Source of the DNA: Leptospira perolatii | GTDB taxonomy: Bacteria; Spirochaetota; Leptospiria; Leptospirales; Leptospiraceae | Direction: 5' to 3' | Length of the DNA: 64,000 nt | Assembly (NCBI RefSeq): GCF_002811875.1 | Contig: NZ_NPDZ01000006.1 | Location: 185,140 to 249,139, forward strand | In this document: positions 8,273 to 18,872 of the stretch, in pieces | How positions within the stretch are numbered: the first letter of the stretch is position 1 | Layout of the letters: each line of letters starts with the position of its first letter | Notes under the pieces: model-generated | Databases searched by the model: none | The model's input: only the letters and a program-made list of their open reading frames with translations | Told to the model about the DNA's origin: nothing | Position numbers and translations under genes: made by a program

Positions 8273-9616
8273 ATGTTTGGAAATGTTACGAAAGCGCGGA
8301 TTTTTTGGGATATACTTGTTTTTGTTTGTATTCTTTATGCATCCGTAGAAGCACCGCTGCGGATTGTGATTTCTTATGAGCAAGGCCTGGTAATTGCTTC
8401 GCTTTACTTTATCGTAGATTTTATTTTCTTCTGCGATATTTTCTGGAACTTTTTCACTTACAGCGAAAAACATCAATCTTGGAAGTGGGAAAAAAAATCC
8501 GCAATTATTAAGTATTTTCGTACATGGTTCGCGTTGGACCTTACCGCGGCTTTCCCCTTTGAGTTTGTTACTCAACTGGCATTTGGACTCCAACAATCCG
8601 AACATCCTCATCTGTATTTGGTCTTAGGAATTACGAGAATCGTTAAAGCGCTTCGTATTGCAGGAATATTACATAGATTGAATATAGCCCTAAAGCCCGC
8701 GCCCGGCATCCTTCGACTTGTGCTTTTCGGATTTTGGGTCGGAGTAGTCGCACACTGGTGCGCTGTCGGCTGGCTATATTTGGATCAACTTGAACCGACC
8801 AAGACGGGCTTTGACGATTATATAAAAGCTCTTTATTGGACAGTGACCACTTTGGCAACTGTAGGATATGGAGATATCACCGCTTCGAATACTACACAGA
8901 GAATTTACGCGATGATTGTAATGATTTTGGGAGTCGGTGTTTATGCTACCGTTATCGGTAATATCGCTACTATATTAAGTAATTTGGATATGGTTAAAGC
9001 GGAGCAGCAAAAGAGAATGGCCCAAGTCGATTCCTTTCTGAGATCGCATGGAATTCCTTTTGATTTGCGAAGGAAGGTCAGAGATTTTTACATGTATCGA
9101 ATTGAACGGGGTTGGGTGGAAGATGAGAACAAACTACTTAGCGATCTCCCTAATTCGGTGCAGAGAGAAATCAAGATCCATCTCCATAAAGAATTGTTAG
9201 AAAGAGTTCCTTTTTTAAGAGGAGCGAATCCTCAATTAGTTACAAATCTAGTATTCGCATTGAAGCCAGTCATGTTTCTTCCAGGGGATATCATATTTCA
9301 CAAAGGAGACGTAGCTCACCATCTCTACATATTAAGTCAAGGCAGCGTAGATGTACTTTCTGAAAACGAAGAGTCTGTGCTTGTTTCTTTGCACGAGGGT
9401 CAATTTTTTGGCGAACTTGCCCTAGTGACCGAAGAGCCAAGGTCCGCCACCATTCGAACAAGAACCACGTGCGAGACTTACACATTGTTCAAGGCCGATT
9501 TCTTGAAAGCTCTGGATCAATTTCCTGAATTCAGGAAGGTTGTGGAATTCGAAGTGTCCAAGAGAAGAATTCAGCACGATTCTCGGGAAAAGAGAGTCCA
9601 GAAAGGAGAAGAATAG
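8273..9616 (+). CDS. Cyclic-nucleotide-gated potassium channel
   Basis: A 447-residue voltage-sensor-type K+ channel. Six transmembrane segments fill about residues 12-240, with an S4-like TRIVKALRIAGILHRL and the selectivity filter TVGYGD at 196-201. A C-linker follows (EAG/HCN-like, rich in charged helix). A cyclic-nucleotide-binding domain spans about 310-430, with the phosphate-binding cassette GELALVTEEPRSATIR (380-395), including the conserved Glu and Arg. It should conduct K+ across the inner membrane and be gated by cAMP or cGMP. It is monocistronic. A hairpin abuts the start codon. Confidence 0.93.
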   Translation: MFGNVTKARIFWDILVFVCILYASVEAPLRIVISYEQGLVIASLYFIVDFIFFCDIFWNFFTYSEKHQSWKWEKKSAIIKYFRTWFALDLTAAFPFEFVTQLAFGLQQSEHPHLYLVLGITRIVKALRIAGILHRLNIALKPAPGILRLVLFGFWVGVVAHWCAVGWLYLDQLEPTKTGFDDYIKALYWTVTTLATVGYGDITASNTTQRIYAMIVMILGVGVYATVIGNIATILSNLDMVKAEQQKRMAQVDSFLRSHGIPFDLRRKVRDFYMYRIERGWVEDENKLLSDLPNSVQREIKIHLHKELLERVPFLRGANPQLVTNLVFALKPVMFLPGDIIFHKGDVAHHLYILSQGSVDVLSENEESVLVSLHEGQFFGELALVTEEPRSATIRTRTTCETYTLFKADFLKALDQFPEFRKVVEFEVSKRRIQHDSREKRVQKGEE

Positions 9617-9648
9617 AGAATTCGCTGAAGGATCTCTATTTTCAATGA

Positions 9649-9669
9649 GGAAGTTCTTCAAAAACTTCC
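9649..9669. other. Short stem-loop between convergent genes
   Basis: GGAAGTT / AACTTCC with a 7-nt loop lies in the 88-bp gap between the convergent channel and TPR genes. No T tract follows on the plus strand, so it is at best a weak terminator. Confidence 0.3.
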
Positions 9670-9704
9670 ATAGGCGCAGTAACACAGCGAAATCTCTCTG
9701 ACGG

Positions 9705-10664
9705 TTAGGAACTTTGCATTAAGGAGAGTATCGTTTTTTTGTACTCCAACTTGACTTCACTGGGCTTTAACTCAATCGAGCGTTCAATGCTTTCCAGTGA
9801 CTCGTTAAACAACTCCATCGCGACTAGGATTTCTGCTTTCGTGTGATAAGCAAGTTCATTGTTTTCATCAATGGATAGTGCTTTCTGGATTGCGTACAAA
9901 GCCACTTCCAGGTTTGTTCTAATCATACGGAATGCTTTGTTGTTAAGTTGCAAAGGATCATCCATATCGTCGATTTCATCCTTAAGATAAATACTGTACG
10001 ATTTCTTGTAAGCCTCATTTTGAAGTACTTCTAGTTGGTCATCGGGAACGTGCTCGAAATCGAACGGATCTTCCCTATGAAAGTGCGGGTTCCAGATGCG
10101 CCATTCATTTTCATAAGATCCTAGTTTATATGGAATTTCAAATTGTGCATAGTGATCGTCGACTAACACAAATTCGCTTTCTCGAGCGATAGTCCCAGTC
10201 AACGATTCGATCGGGATTTTCTCAAAATCAGTAGAATATTGAACTTTCCAGTGTTCTGAGTCCGGTAGCTCGTCGACTAGAATCCATTCGACATTTCCCT
10301 GCGCGTCTGTTCTGCGAAGCTTTAGATCTTCTTCCCATTTTTTGTGGAAGTTGCAATTTACGGAAGGGCATAGTTCCTCCTCTGTAAATCCTATTTCGTC
10401 GAAGTCCTCGATCTTCATTCGAATATAAGGGCGCGCATCAATTTTCTGAGTACGGATTCCGTTTTGATACGTTTGTACAATAATGTCACAACCGTAAAAT
10501 AGTAAAAGATAATTCGCGCCCAGTACTGGATTACTCAGGAAGGAATGAATCGAATGAATCACGTCTGCTTTCTTATCCAATACAAAAAGATAGCTCATCC
10601 TGGCTGATCCAGGTCCGATAAAAATCTCAACTGTGTAGAAGGATCGAGGTAATATATTCTCCAT
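9705..10664 (-). CDS. Unknown protein with C-terminal TPR repeats
   Basis: 319 residues, not recognised overall. There is no signal peptide, so it is likely cytoplasmic. The N-terminal 230 residues are acidic and mixed alpha/beta with no motif I know. The C-terminus (about 245-319) has two TPR-like helical pairs (ALYAIQKALSIDENNELAYHT and SLESIERSIELKPSEVK), suggesting protein-protein contacts. The ATG at 10664 has AGGAT upstream. It is transcribed divergently from the EF-G-like gene across 234 bp and convergently with the channel. Confidence 0.7.
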   Translation of the reverse strand: MENILPRSFYTVEIFIGPGSARMSYLFVLDKKADVIHSIHSFLSNPVLGANYLLLFYGCDIIVQTYQNGIRTQKIDARPYIRMKIEDFDEIGFTEEELCPSVNCNFHKKWEEDLKLRRTDAQGNVEWILVDELPDSEHWKVQYSTDFEKIPIESLTGTIARESEFVLVDDHYAQFEIPYKLGSYENEWRIWNPHFHREDPFDFEHVPDDQLEVLQNEAYKKSYSIYLKDEIDDMDDPLQLNNKAFRMIRTNLEVALYAIQKALSIDENNELAYHTKAEILVAMELFNESLESIERSIELKPSEVKLEYKKTILSLMQSS

Positions 10665-10898
10665 TCAGTTATCCTGTAAAAATCGTGAGGACGTTGGTCC
10701 TTTCACTAAAATCATCAAGCAAATATTCCTAAGCTGGAAAACCTTCCTTAAATCGGAGAATGAAACAACCTGAGAATTCATTTTACCTAAATAAACAAAT
10801 TGACTATGGGGGAGTTCCAGGAATCCATTGTTAAGCCCGCTTTCGCAAGCGAACCTTCTTTACTTGCTATCCTCAAAAGCAGAATCACTTGAAGTCCA

Positions 10899-12806
10899 AT
10901 GCAGAAAAAGTCTTTGCCAACTTTAAACCCAGGGATCTTTGCCCATATCGATGCGGGCAAAACGACTCTGCTCGAAAGGATTCTATTCGAAACAAATAGA
11001 ATCTCTGCACCAGGCACGATCGAAGAAGGAACTACTGAATCCGATTACCTTCCCGAAGAAATTGAAAGAGGGATTTCCATTCAATCCACTGTCGCACGGA
11101 TTCCTTGGCCCAACGAAGACAAACCAGTCCTGCATTTGCAATTCGTGGATAACCCCGGGCATTTGGATTTTCAAACGCAGTCAAATGCTTCTCTATTAGT
11201 TGTCGATTTTGGGCTCGTGCTGATCGACGCATACGAAGGTTTAAAGTCCCAGACGTTTCAAAACGTAGAAGCTCTCCGAAAGGCCGAAAAACCAATATTA
11301 TTTTTTTTGAATAAACTAGACAAGGCAGACTCGGAAGTTCTATCTCCGCTTGTTGATTTGGAAACCGCCCTCGGTGCGGAACCGGAACTCTTGTTTAAAG
11401 AAGATGGAACTTATCCGATTCTCTCCAATCTTGCAACCGAATCCGAGTTAATTCGATTTTTGGAATGGGATCCTGTTCTCTCGGAAAAATACTTAGTGGA
11501 TCCGCGCAAATTGCATGCTATTGCTCTGGAAGGTTTGATCACAGGTTTTTGGCAAGGGAAGATCTTTCCTGTGCTCGGCGGCTCTGCTCTAAAAGGAACC
11601 GGCGTGAAGGAGCTCCTGCAAATCCTTCACCTCTTGGCTCCGGGAAAACCGAAATTAAGCGTACTGCCTAAAGAAGCACTCGCGGTAGTATTTAAGCACG
11701 AGATCCATCCTGAACTAGGCAAACTGATTCATTTTCAAGCCAGAACTCACCTCAAAAAGGGACAGGAAGTATGCTATTTAGGCCAAAAAGCAAAGCTGGC
11801 CACCCTGTATAAAGTTTCCGCAAGAGATTACGAAGAAGTCAGTTCGGGAGAAGAAGGGGAGCTCCTCGGCACCACTTCTCTAGAACTTGCTCCCCCTGGG
11901 CAAATTCTCTGGAAAGACCCTAAATCAGAATCTGCGAAGGGGCTCGGGAACCTTCTCCTCCCTGTGCGAAAGCAATTCCAGATCGTACTCGAACCAGAAA
12001 GATCAGAAGATCGGGATTCCTTATGGGAAGCTTTGCAGCAGCTCAAATGGGTGGATGAAGGAATAGAGACCGTAATCCTGCCAGAAACCGGTCAATTTCG
12101 TCTCTCAGGGATGGGTGAGCTACACTTAGAAGTGGCTTTGAGCAGGCTAAAACAGTTTTTTACAAAAAACTTTCAAACTAGTGGAATCAAGGTTGCAAGC
12201 TTCGAGCTTTGGAAAAAATTGGTCGAACAGGTCGCATTTCAGCATACCGCGTTCGATCAAAAGATCTCGAGCGGTCAGGTGCTCGCGTCCTTGGAAAGCT
12301 CCAACAGCTTCTCCAAGGGAGTGCGGTTTAAAATTAAACTACCTGAGTCAGTAGAGGAGGCGATCACTTCGGCTTTTTTTGAAGTGACCGCAAGAGGAAG
12401 AGAAGGGGATGAAATCCTCGGTCTCAATCTTGTCGTTGAAGATTACAAATCTCCATTAGGAGTTTCTGAATCTGCTTTCGAGCTCTCTGCTTTGATTAAG
12501 GTAGCGGTTATCAAAGGCTTAAAGGACATAATTCCGGGTCACACCGAACTGATCGGTCCTCTTACCATGCTGGAGATTCTTTTACCAGAGATTTATCTCG
12601 GTGATGTATTAGCTAGCTTGGCAAAAAGGGAATCAAAGATTCGTAAAGTAGTTACCGTGTCGGAAGGAAGGTCCTTGATCCAGGCAAGCGCGGCCTCTCG
12701 AAACTTGCTTGGCTTTAGCGGCGTGCTTAGAAATATGGCACAGGGAAGGGGCGTCCTATCTTTGGACACCCTTTTCGACTTTGATCACCATTCTGTATTA
12801 CATTAA
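10899..12806 (+). CDS. EF-G/Tet(M)-like translation GTPase
   Basis: A 635-residue ribosome-associated GTPase of the EF-G superfamily. G1 AHIDAGKTT (15-23), the switch-I region with RGISIQS, G3 VDNPGHLDF and G4 NKLDKAD are present. Domains II-V follow, with the domain IV motif GMGELHLEV before it. It is shorter than canonical EF-G (about 690-700) and closer in build to EF-G-like paralogues and ribosomal-protection proteins. It sits where fusA would normally precede tuf, but rpsL, rpsG and a canonical fusA are absent. I do not call it a tetracycline-resistance gene: chromosomal paralogues of this type are widespread and the G3 motif differs (DNPGH, not DTPGH). Role unknown. Confidence 0.8.
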   Translation: MQKKSLPTLNPGIFAHIDAGKTTLLERILFETNRISAPGTIEEGTTESDYLPEEIERGISIQSTVARIPWPNEDKPVLHLQFVDNPGHLDFQTQSNASLLVVDFGLVLIDAYEGLKSQTFQNVEALRKAEKPILFFLNKLDKADSEVLSPLVDLETALGAEPELLFKEDGTYPILSNLATESELIRFLEWDPVLSEKYLVDPRKLHAIALEGLITGFWQGKIFPVLGGSALKGTGVKELLQILHLLAPGKPKLSVLPKEALAVVFKHEIHPELGKLIHFQARTHLKKGQEVCYLGQKAKLATLYKVSARDYEEVSSGEEGELLGTTSLELAPPGQILWKDPKSESAKGLGNLLLPVRKQFQIVLEPERSEDRDSLWEALQQLKWVDEGIETVILPETGQFRLSGMGELHLEVALSRLKQFFTKNFQTSGIKVASFELWKKLVEQVAFQHTAFDQKISSGQVLASLESSNSFSKGVRFKIKLPESVEEAITSAFFEVTARGREGDEILGLNLVVEDYKSPLGVSESAFELSALIKVAVIKGLKDIIPGHTELIGPLTMLEILLPEIYLGDVLASLAKRESKIRKVVTVSEGRSLIQASAASRNLLGFSGVLRNMAQGRGVLSLDTLFDFDHHSVLH

Positions 12807-12854
12807 ATGAGTCCCGTGAGGGTTCGTTAACAAAGTAAGGAGTTTAAAAGCACT

Positions 12855-14060
12855 ATGGCTAAGGAGAAATTCGACAGGTCCAAACCTCACTTAAACGTCG
12901 GTACGATCGGACACGTAGACCACGGGAAGACTACCCTAACTGCAGCTATTACCACAACTCTCGCAAAAGTAGTAGGCGGTAAAAACAAAGCAGTTGCATA
13001 CGATCAGATCGATAACGCGCCTGAGGAAAAAGCACGTGGAATCACGATTGCTACGTCTCACCAAGAGTATGAGACAGCTAACCGTCACTATGCGCACGTG
13101 GATTGTCCAGGTCACGCTGACTATGTTAAAAACATGATCACCGGAGCAGCTCAGATGGATGCTGCGATTCTGGTTGTATCAGCGACTGACGGACCAATGC
13201 CTCAAACGAAAGAGCACATCTTGCTCGCTCGTCAGGTTGGCGTTCCATACATTATCGTATTCATCAACAAAGCGGACATGCTTGCAAACGATGAGCGTGA
13301 AGAAATGATTCAAATGGTTGAAATGGACGTTCGTGACTTGTTAAACAAGTACAACTTCCCTGGAGACGATACTCCAATCGTTTACGGATCAGCTCTGAAA
13401 GCTCTCGAAGGCGACGAGTCTGAACTCGGAACTAAAGCAATCATCAAATTGATGGAAGCTTTGGACACCTATGTTCCAACTCCAAAACGTATCATTGATA
13501 AGCCTTTCCTAATGCCTGTAGAAGACGTGTTCTCGATCACTGGTCGTGGAACTGTTGCTACTGGTCGTGTGGAACAAGGAACTCTCAAAATCAACGACGA
13601 AGTGGAAATCGTGGGAATCCGTCCTACCACCAAAACTGTTGTTACTGGAATTGAAATGTTCCGCAAGCTACTCGATGCAGCAGAAGCTGGAGACAACATT
13701 GGTGCTCTACTCCGTGGAACCAAGAAGGAAGATATTGAGCGCGGACAAGTTCTCGCGAAACCGGGTTCAATCACTCCTCACAAAAAGTTTAGCGCGGAAG
13801 TTTACGTTCTTACCAAAGACGAAGGCGGACGTCACACTCCGTTCTTTAACAACTACCGTCCACAGTTCTATTTTAGAACTACCGATATTACCGGCGTTTG
13901 TAACCTTCCTAGCGGTATGGAAATGGTGATGCCTGGTGATAACGTGACAATGTCTATCGAATTGATCCACCCGATCGCAATGGACAAAGGTCTCAAATTC
14001 GCAATTCGCGAAGGCGGAAAGACCATTGGTTCCGGCGTCGTGGCAGAGATCGTCGAGTAA
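12855..14060 (+). CDS. tuf: Elongation factor Tu
   Basis: A 401-residue GTPase that delivers aminoacyl-tRNA to the ribosome. It has G1 [10 protein letters not shown]3 DCPGHADY and G4 NKAD, then domains II ([14 protein letters not shown]) and III (the EF-Tu hallmark PGDNVTM near the end). AAGGAG lies about 12 nt before the ATG. Only 10 nt separate it from rpsJ, so it heads the ribosomal operon or is cotranscribed with it. Confidence 0.98.
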   Translation: MAKEKFDRSKPHLNVGTIGHVDHGKTTLTAAITTTLAKVVGGKNKAVAYDQIDNAPEEKARGITIATSHQEYETANRHYAHVDCPGHADYVKNMITGAAQMDAAILVVSATDGPMPQTKEHILLARQVGVPYIIVFINKADMLANDEREEMIQMVEMDVRDLLNKYNFPGDDTPIVYGSALKALEGDESELGTKAIIKLMEALDTYVPTPKRIIDKPFLMPVEDVFSITGRGTVATGRVEQGTLKINDEVEIVGIRPTTKTVVTGIEMFRKLLDAAEAGDNIGALLRGTKKEDIERGQVLAKPGSITPHKKFSAEVYVLTKDEGGRHTPFFNNYRPQFYFRTTDITGVCNLPSGMEMVMPGDNVTMSIELIHPIAMDKGLKFAIREGGKTIGSGVVAEIVE

Positions 14061-14070
14061 GAGTAGGAAA

Positions 14071-14379
14071 ATGGCTGGCCAAAAGATCAGAGTAAAGCTA
14101 AAGGCGTTCGACCATAAATTGATCGACCAATCAACTTACGAGATCGTAGCCACTGCCAAGAGGACCGGAGCTACCGTCTCCGGTCCAATCCCTCTTCCTA
14201 CGAAGAAGGAAATCTATACAGTGCTCCGTTCGCCTCACGTAAATAAAAAATCAAGAGAGCAGTTTGAGATGAAAACTCACAAACGGCTAATCGATATCCT
14301 CGACACTAACGAAGACACAGTCGAAGCACTGATGAAGTTGCAATTGCCGGCAGGTGTGTCTGTGGATATCAAATCCTAA
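14071..14379 (+). CDS. rpsJ: 30S ribosomal protein S10 (NusE)
   Basis: 102 residues, the standard length. S10 sits in the 30S head and also acts as NusE with NusB in antitermination. The signatures [15 protein letters not shown] and [14 protein letters not shown], the second being the exposed loop that reaches into the head, are intact. An in-frame extension upstream overlaps the end of tuf; I use the ATG at 14071 because GAGTAGGAAA precedes it and the protein normally starts there. Confidence 0.97.
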   Translation: MAGQKIRVKLKAFDHKLIDQSTYEIVATAKRTGATVSGPIPLPTKKEIYTVLRSPHVNKKSREQFEMKTHKRLIDILDTNEDTVEALMKLQLPAGVSVDIKS

Positions 14380-14390
14380 GGAAAAAGCCA

Positions 14391-15011
14391 ATGGCAAAGG
14401 GATTAATCGGTAAAAAAATAGGGATGTCCCAAATTTTCGACGAACAGGGAAATATTATACCTGTAACCGTCTTGGAAATTGGCCCCTGCGCAGTTTCCCA
14501 GCTAAAGTCCGTCGAAAACGACGGATACGAAGCGGTTCAATTAGCCTTTCAGGACGAAAAAGAGAAACATTTGTCCAAGGCCCAAAAAGTACATTTGGAA
14601 AGAGCCAAGCTGGGTGCGAAGAGAGTGTTGAAGGAATTCCGCAATTTTGGAGACCAACCTACTCCTGGTTCCGTTCTCAAGATCCAGGACGTATTTGCTG
14701 TTTCGGATACCGTTAAGGTGACTGGAGTTAGCAAAGGGAAAGGGTTTCAGGGCGTGATCAAGCGTTATGGACACCACGGTGGTCCAGGTGCTCACGGTTC
14801 TCGTTTTCACAGACATCCGGGTTCCATGGGATCCAACACGACACCAGGTCGTGTTTTTAAGGGACGCAAGCTCCCAGGTAGAACTGGGCACGATGTGGTT
14901 TCTGTTCGTAACCTGAAAGTAGTTCGTATTCACGAAGCGGACAATTTGGTTTTTGTTAGCGGCTCGGTTCCCGGCACTGCAAACACGATTGTCACGATCG
15001 AGAAGATTTAA
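14391..15011 (+). CDS. rplC: 50S ribosomal protein L3
   Basis: 206 residues. L3 nucleates 50S assembly and has a loop reaching the peptidyl-transferase centre. The conserved block [18 protein letters not shown] and the Gly/His-rich [10 protein letters not shown] are present. The start has AAGGA about 7 nt upstream. Third gene of the tuf-led S10 operon, 11 nt after rpsJ. Confidence 0.97.
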   Translation: MAKGLIGKKIGMSQIFDEQGNIIPVTVLEIGPCAVSQLKSVENDGYEAVQLAFQDEKEKHLSKAQKVHLERAKLGAKRVLKEFRNFGDQPTPGSVLKIQDVFAVSDTVKVTGVSKGKGFQGVIKRYGHHGGPGAHGSRFHRHPGSMGSNTTPGRVFKGRKLPGRTGHDVVSVRNLKVVRIHEADNLVFVSGSVPGTANTIVTIEKI

Positions 15012-15026
15012 AGATCCGGTAGAGTC

Positions 15027-15665
15027 ATGAAAGCACAGAAGTTCTCCAAAGAAGGTAAGTTGGTCTCGGAAATCGAGTTACCTGCTGCATTATTCGAATC
15101 AAAATACAGCAGCGGTGCAATTTACGACGCAATTAAGGCGGAAAACGCAAACTTGCGGTCAGGAAATCATTCCACAAAAACCAGAGCGGAAGTATCTGGG
15201 GGCGGTAAAAAGCCATGGTCCCAAAAAGGAACCGGCCGCGCTCGCCAAGGATCCATTCGCGCTCCGCAATGGGTGGGTGGTGGAACTGTCCACGGACCGA
15301 AAAAAAGGGATTATTCTTATAAAGTATCTCCGAAAGTAAAGCGCCGTGCAGTTCTTTCTATTTTGAATAAGAAAGCACAAGGTGCTTCTATCAAGGTAAT
15401 CGAAAACCTCGATCCGAAAGAATACAGCACCAAAGCGTTCGACACTTTATTCAAAAATATCGGACTCAGAAACACTGGAACGATCGGCTTGTTGGTCGAT
15501 GGCGAGAACGTGTTCCTGAAGAAGTCGGTTCGCAATATTCCTACTGTGAAATACATTAATTCAAAACGTATTTCCTGCAGAGATATATTATACAATCGGA
15601 ATATAGTAATTACAGAAGGCGCTTTAGGCGAGATGCTGAAGCACTATGGAGAGAGCAGCAAATGA
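15027..15665 (+). CDS. rplD: 50S ribosomal protein L4
   Basis: 212 residues. L4 lines the constriction of the exit tunnel and in enterobacteria represses the S10 operon. The tunnel loop motif [20 protein letters not shown] is intact. Its last 4 nt overlap rplW (ATGA), giving translational coupling. Whether it autoregulates here cannot be told from the sequence. Confidence 0.96.
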   Translation: MKAQKFSKEGKLVSEIELPAALFESKYSSGAIYDAIKAENANLRSGNHSTKTRAEVSGGGKKPWSQKGTGRARQGSIRAPQWVGGGTVHGPKKRDYSYKVSPKVKRRAVLSILNKKAQGASIKVIENLDPKEYSTKAFDTLFKNIGLRNTGTIGLLVDGENVFLKKSVRNIPTVKYINSKRISCRDILYNRNIVITEGALGEMLKHYGESSK

Positions 15666-15970
15666 ATCTTCACGAAGTAATTATTTCTCCAATTATCACC
15701 GAAAAGTCTCAGGACTTAGAAACGATCGGCGAAAAGGCCGGAAAAAGAACCGTGAAATACTCGGTAGAAATTCACCCAAGAGCAAATAAAACTCTGGTGA
15801 AGGAAGCATTTAGAAAGATCTACAATGTGGTCCCTTCTTCTGTGAATATCCAAGTTTACCGCGGAAAGATCAAAAGATTCCGTCATATGCCCGCACCGAA
15901 AGCTCATTGGAAGAAAGCTATCGTAACCTTCCGTGACGGTGCTAGCATCGACTTCGGAAAGGAAGCATAG
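15662..15970 (+). CDS. rplW: 50S ribosomal protein L23
   Basis: 102 residues. L23 sits at the tunnel exit, the docking site for trigger factor and SRP. The N-terminal ISPIITEKS and the basic loop [13 protein letters not shown] are typical. The start overlaps the rplD stop by 4 nt, and rplB follows after 3 nt. Confidence 0.95.
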   Translation: MNLHEVIISPIITEKSQDLETIGEKAGKRTVKYSVEIHPRANKTLVKEAFRKIYNVVPSSVNIQVYRGKIKRFRHMPAPKAHWKKAIVTFRDGASIDFGKEA

Positions 15971-15973
15971 AAA

Positions 15974-16813
15974 ATGGGAATTAAGAAATTTAAACCCGTT
16001 ACTTCCGCGACTCGTTTTAAGTCTGTATTGGACTTTGCAGAGATTACGGAAAGCGAGCCGTTTAAGCCTCTAACGATCTCTTTGAACTACAAAGCAGGCC
16101 GTGGAGATGGCGGAAAAATTTCCGTACGTCGCAAAGGCGGAAGAGTAAAACGCAAATATCGCATTATAGACTTTAAGCGTCGTAAAACCGGAATTCCAGC
16201 TACTGTGAAATCTGTTGAATACGATCCTTACAGATCTGCATTCATATCGCTCATTTGCTACAAGGATGGAGAATATGCTTATATTCTAAATCCGGATGGG
16301 GTAAAAGTAGGTGATGTAGTTCTATCTGGAGACATCGCTGAAATTAAAGCAGGGAACGCACTTCCTCTGGGAAAAATTCCTCCAGGCACAAACGTGCATA
16401 ACGTGGAATTGAAAATCGGAAGAGGCGGACAAATCGCTCGTACTGCTGGTTCTTTTGCTACCATCGCTGGTAGAGACGGAGAATACATTCTCCTGAAATT
16501 GCCGAGCTCCGAAGTTCGTAAGGTTCACCAGAACTGTTACGCAACCATAGGGATTTGCAGTAACAAGGATCATAACCTTGTTTCTATCGGGAAAGCAGGT
16601 CGCTCTCGTTGGTTAGGTCGCAGACCGAAAGTCCGCGGGGTTGTGATGAACCCTGTTGATCACCCGCATGGTGGTGGTGAAGGTCGTACTTCCGGTGGTC
16701 GCCACCCAGTTACTCCTTGGGGTATTCCCACCAAGGGTTATAAAACTCGTCGCAAAGCTAAGCCTAGCGATAAGTTCATCATCCAGAAAAGAAAAGGGAA
16801 TAGGAGCAGGTAG
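15974..16813 (+). CDS. rplB: 50S ribosomal protein L2
   Basis: 279 residues. L2 is needed for subunit association and peptidyl-transferase activity. The near-invariant [13 protein letters not shown] block, with the His implicated in activity, and [10 protein letters not shown] are intact, as is the N-terminal [11 protein letters not shown]. Full family length and tightly packed between rplW and rpsS. Confidence 0.98.
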   Translation: MGIKKFKPVTSATRFKSVLDFAEITESEPFKPLTISLNYKAGRGDGGKISVRRKGGRVKRKYRIIDFKRRKTGIPATVKSVEYDPYRSAFISLICYKDGEYAYILNPDGVKVGDVVLSGDIAEIKAGNALPLGKIPPGTNVHNVELKIGRGGQIARTAGSFATIAGRDGEYILLKLPSSEVRKVHQNCYATIGICSNKDHNLVSIGKAGRSRWLGRRPKVRGVVMNPVDHPHGGGEGRTSGGRHPVTPWGIPTKGYKTRRKAKPSDKFIIQKRKGNRSR

Positions 16814-16823
16814 GTAAATTCGA

Positions 16824-17105
16824 ATGGCTAGATCATTAAAGAAAGGCCCGTTCATCGATGATCACTTGATGAAAAAGATCACCAAGATGAACTCCGAAAA
16901 TCAGAAAAAACCGTTCAAGACCTGGTCTCGCAGAAGCACTATTTTCCCAGACATGATCGGGCATACTGTAATGGTTCACAATGGGAACAAATTCATCCCT
17001 GTTTATGTGAACGACAATATGATCGGACACAAGCTCGGGGAATTTGCACCGACCCGTACATATCGGGGACATGCAAATGCTGACAAAAAGGTCGGTAAGA
17101 AGTAA
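16824..17105 (+). CDS. rpsS: 30S ribosomal protein S19
   Basis: 93 residues. S19 binds the 16S head next to S13 near the A-site tRNA. The start [15 protein letters not shown] and the C-terminal [12 protein letters not shown] are canonical. AGGTAGGT precedes the ATG. The stop codon shares one base with the rplV start (TAATG). Confidence 0.97.
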   Translation: MARSLKKGPFIDDHLMKKITKMNSENQKKPFKTWSRRSTIFPDMIGHTVMVHNGNKFIPVYVNDNMIGHKLGEFAPTRTYRGHANADKKVGKK

Positions 17106-17437
17106 TGGAAGCAGTCGCTGTAGCAAGATACGTCAGAATGTCTCCTCGCAAACTCAGACTCGTTGCGGATGAAATCCGCGGGTATGAGGTAGCGGAAGCA
17201 TTAGATATTCTGAAATATACAAACAAAAGAGCGATAGAGCCTATCTACAAGTTGATCCGTTCCGCCTCTGCGAATGCACAGGTAAAGAGCGAAGCTGTAG
17301 ATACTGCAAAGATGTATATCAAAAAGATCCTCGTGGATGAAGGACCGATTCTAAAAAGATTTCGTCCTCGTGCTCGCGGCCGTGCCGCCAGGATCCGTAA
17401 GAGAACTAGCCACGTAACTGTGGTGATCTCGGATTAA
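17105..17437 (+). CDS. rplV: 50S ribosomal protein L22
   Basis: 110 residues. L22 contacts all 23S domains, and its beta hairpin forms part of the tunnel wall. Visible marks are [20 protein letters not shown] and the hairpin region [20 protein letters not shown]. The start overlaps the rpsS stop by 1 nt. Confidence 0.96.
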   Translation: MEAVAVARYVRMSPRKLRLVADEIRGYEVAEALDILKYTNKRAIEPIYKLIRSASANAQVKSEAVDTAKMYIKKILVDEGPILKRFRPRARGRAARIRKRTSHVTVVISD

Positions 17438-17448
17438 TAGGGGAAATC

Positions 17449-18126
17449 ATGGGACAGAAAGTAAACCCAATCGGACTTAGGATCGGAATCACTCGCGGGT
17501 GGGACTCTATTTGGTTCTCCCAACAGGATTATAGAAAAAATCTACACGAAGACATCCGTATTCGTCGCTTCTTGCAGAATCGTTTTAAGGAAGCTGGTGT
17601 AGTAAAAGTAGTCGTAGAGCGTTTTCCTGAGAAGATCAATGTAAACTTGCATACTGCAAAACCAGGTATCGTGATCGGTAAAAACGGCGCGAATATCGAA
17701 GCAGTAAAGAAAGTGATCAAAACAATGAGCGAAAAACCGCTCAACCTCAATATTATCGAGGTGAAAAAACCGGAAACTGTAGCTCAGTGCATTGCTGAAT
17801 CTATCGCGATTCAAATCGAAGAGCGTCAACCTTTCCGGAGAGTGATGAAGCAAGAGCTTCGTCGTGCAATGCGCGGTGGAGCGGAAGGAATCAAAATCAT
17901 GATCTCCGGCCGCTTGAACGGAGCTGATATGGCTCGCCGTGAGAACTATAAAGAAGGAAGAATTCCTCTTCATACATTGCGTGCAAAAATCGATCTCGGA
18001 TTCCGGGAAGCTAAGACCACTTACGGCCAAATCGGAGTGAAAGTCTGGACTTACACCGGAGATTATATCCAAAGCAAAGAAGAGTCCGAAGAGGATAAAT
18101 ACGCTGTTAAGAGAAGGACCAACTAA
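17449..18126 (+). CDS. rpsC: 30S ribosomal protein S3
   Basis: 225 residues. S3 forms part of the mRNA entry channel. An N-terminal KH domain has the loop [14 protein letters not shown], and the C-terminal domain has the conserved [14 protein letters not shown] purine-rich AGGGGAAA precedes the ATG. Followed by a 31-nt gap and rplP. Confidence 0.97.
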   Translation: MGQKVNPIGLRIGITRGWDSIWFSQQDYRKNLHEDIRIRRFLQNRFKEAGVVKVVVERFPEKINVNLHTAKPGIVIGKNGANIEAVKKVIKTMSEKPLNLNIIEVKKPETVAQCIAESIAIQIEERQPFRRVMKQELRRAMRGGAEGIKIMISGRLNGADMARRENYKEGRIPLHTLRAKIDLGFREAKTTYGQIGVKVWTYTGDYIQSKEESEEDKYAVKRRTN

Positions 18127-18157
18127 TCGTTAGCGATCAGTTGAAAGGAAACGAACG

Positions 18158-18571
18158 ATGTTATCACCGAAACGTGTAAAGTTTAGGAAAAGACAAAGGG
18201 GCCGCCTGAAAGGAACCGATGAACGTGGCTCCAAAGTGTCCTTCGGAGAATTCGGCCTGAAGGCTGTAACTTCCGGGCGTTTGACTGCGCGTCAGATCGA
18301 AGCAGCAAGGATCACTATCAACCGTCAGGTTAAAAGAGGTGGCAAGCTATGGATTCGGATTTTCCCTCATCTTCCGATTACTAAGAAGCCTGCTGAAACC
18401 AGGATGGGTAAAGGAAAAGGAAACCCTGAGTTCTGGATCGCTGAGATTCGCCCTGGACGTATTCTTTTCGAAATGAGTGGTATCGATGAAGCGACCGCTA
18501 AGAAAGCGTTGGATCTTGCAGCATACAAACTGCCTGTCCAAACTGAATTCGTGAAGAGGGACATACTATGA
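18158..18571 (+). CDS. rplP: 50S ribosomal protein L16
   Basis: 137 residues. L16 helps position A-site tRNA on the 50S. The family marks [16 protein letters not shown] at the start and [16 protein letters not shown] are intact. AAAGGAAA precedes the ATG. The last 4 nt overlap rpmC. Confidence 0.96.
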   Translation: MLSPKRVKFRKRQRGRLKGTDERGSKVSFGEFGLKAVTSGRLTARQIEAARITINRQVKRGGKLWIRIFPHLPITKKPAETRMGKGKGNPEFWIAEIRPGRILFEMSGIDEATAKKALDLAAYKLPVQTEFVKRDIL

Positions 18572-18870
18572 AAAAAGTAAAACTACACGAACTGAAAGAC
18601 GCTGAAATCTTAGTTCAATTGGAAGAAGCTCGCAAGGTATTGCGTACTGCTCGCTTTCAATATGGAGTGGCTCGTTCATTAGAGAACCCTAAGATTATCA
18701 CTGTTACAAAAAAGAAAATCGCGAAGCTGCTTACGATTCGTAAGGAAAGAGAGCTCGCGGCTAACCCTGGAGAAAAGAAGCAAGCTCGCTTTTCTCGCAA
18801 AACTCGCAAAAGCCAGAATCTCGCAAAGGTAAACGCTGCAGCAAAGAAATCGGGGAAGGCTAGGAACTGA
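18568..18870 (+). CDS. rpmC: 50S ribosomal protein L29 with C-terminal extension
   Basis: 100 residues, against about 65-70 for most bacterial L29. The core ([20 protein letters not shown], then [19 protein letters not shown]) is normal and lies near the tunnel exit next to L23. The last 30 or so residues are a basic, Lys/Arg/Ala-rich tail, likely an rRNA-binding extension. Coupled to rplP by a 4-nt overlap. Confidence 0.93.
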   Translation: MKKVKLHELKDAEILVQLEEARKVLRTARFQYGVARSLENPKIITVTKKKIAKLLTIRKERELAANPGEKKQARFSRKTRKSQNLAKVNAAAKKSGKARN

Positions 18871-18872
18871 TT

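Noticed and set aside
10899..12806. Tetracycline-resistance (ribosomal protection) gene
   Set aside because: The resemblance is to the whole EF-G/Tet(M) superfamily. Chromosomal location before tuf and a divergent G3 motif do not support a resistance call.
17542..18072. A 176-codon minus-strand frame opposite rpsC
   Set aside because: It lies wholly within rpsC on the other strand. Its protein has no family feature and reflects the codon bias of the real gene.
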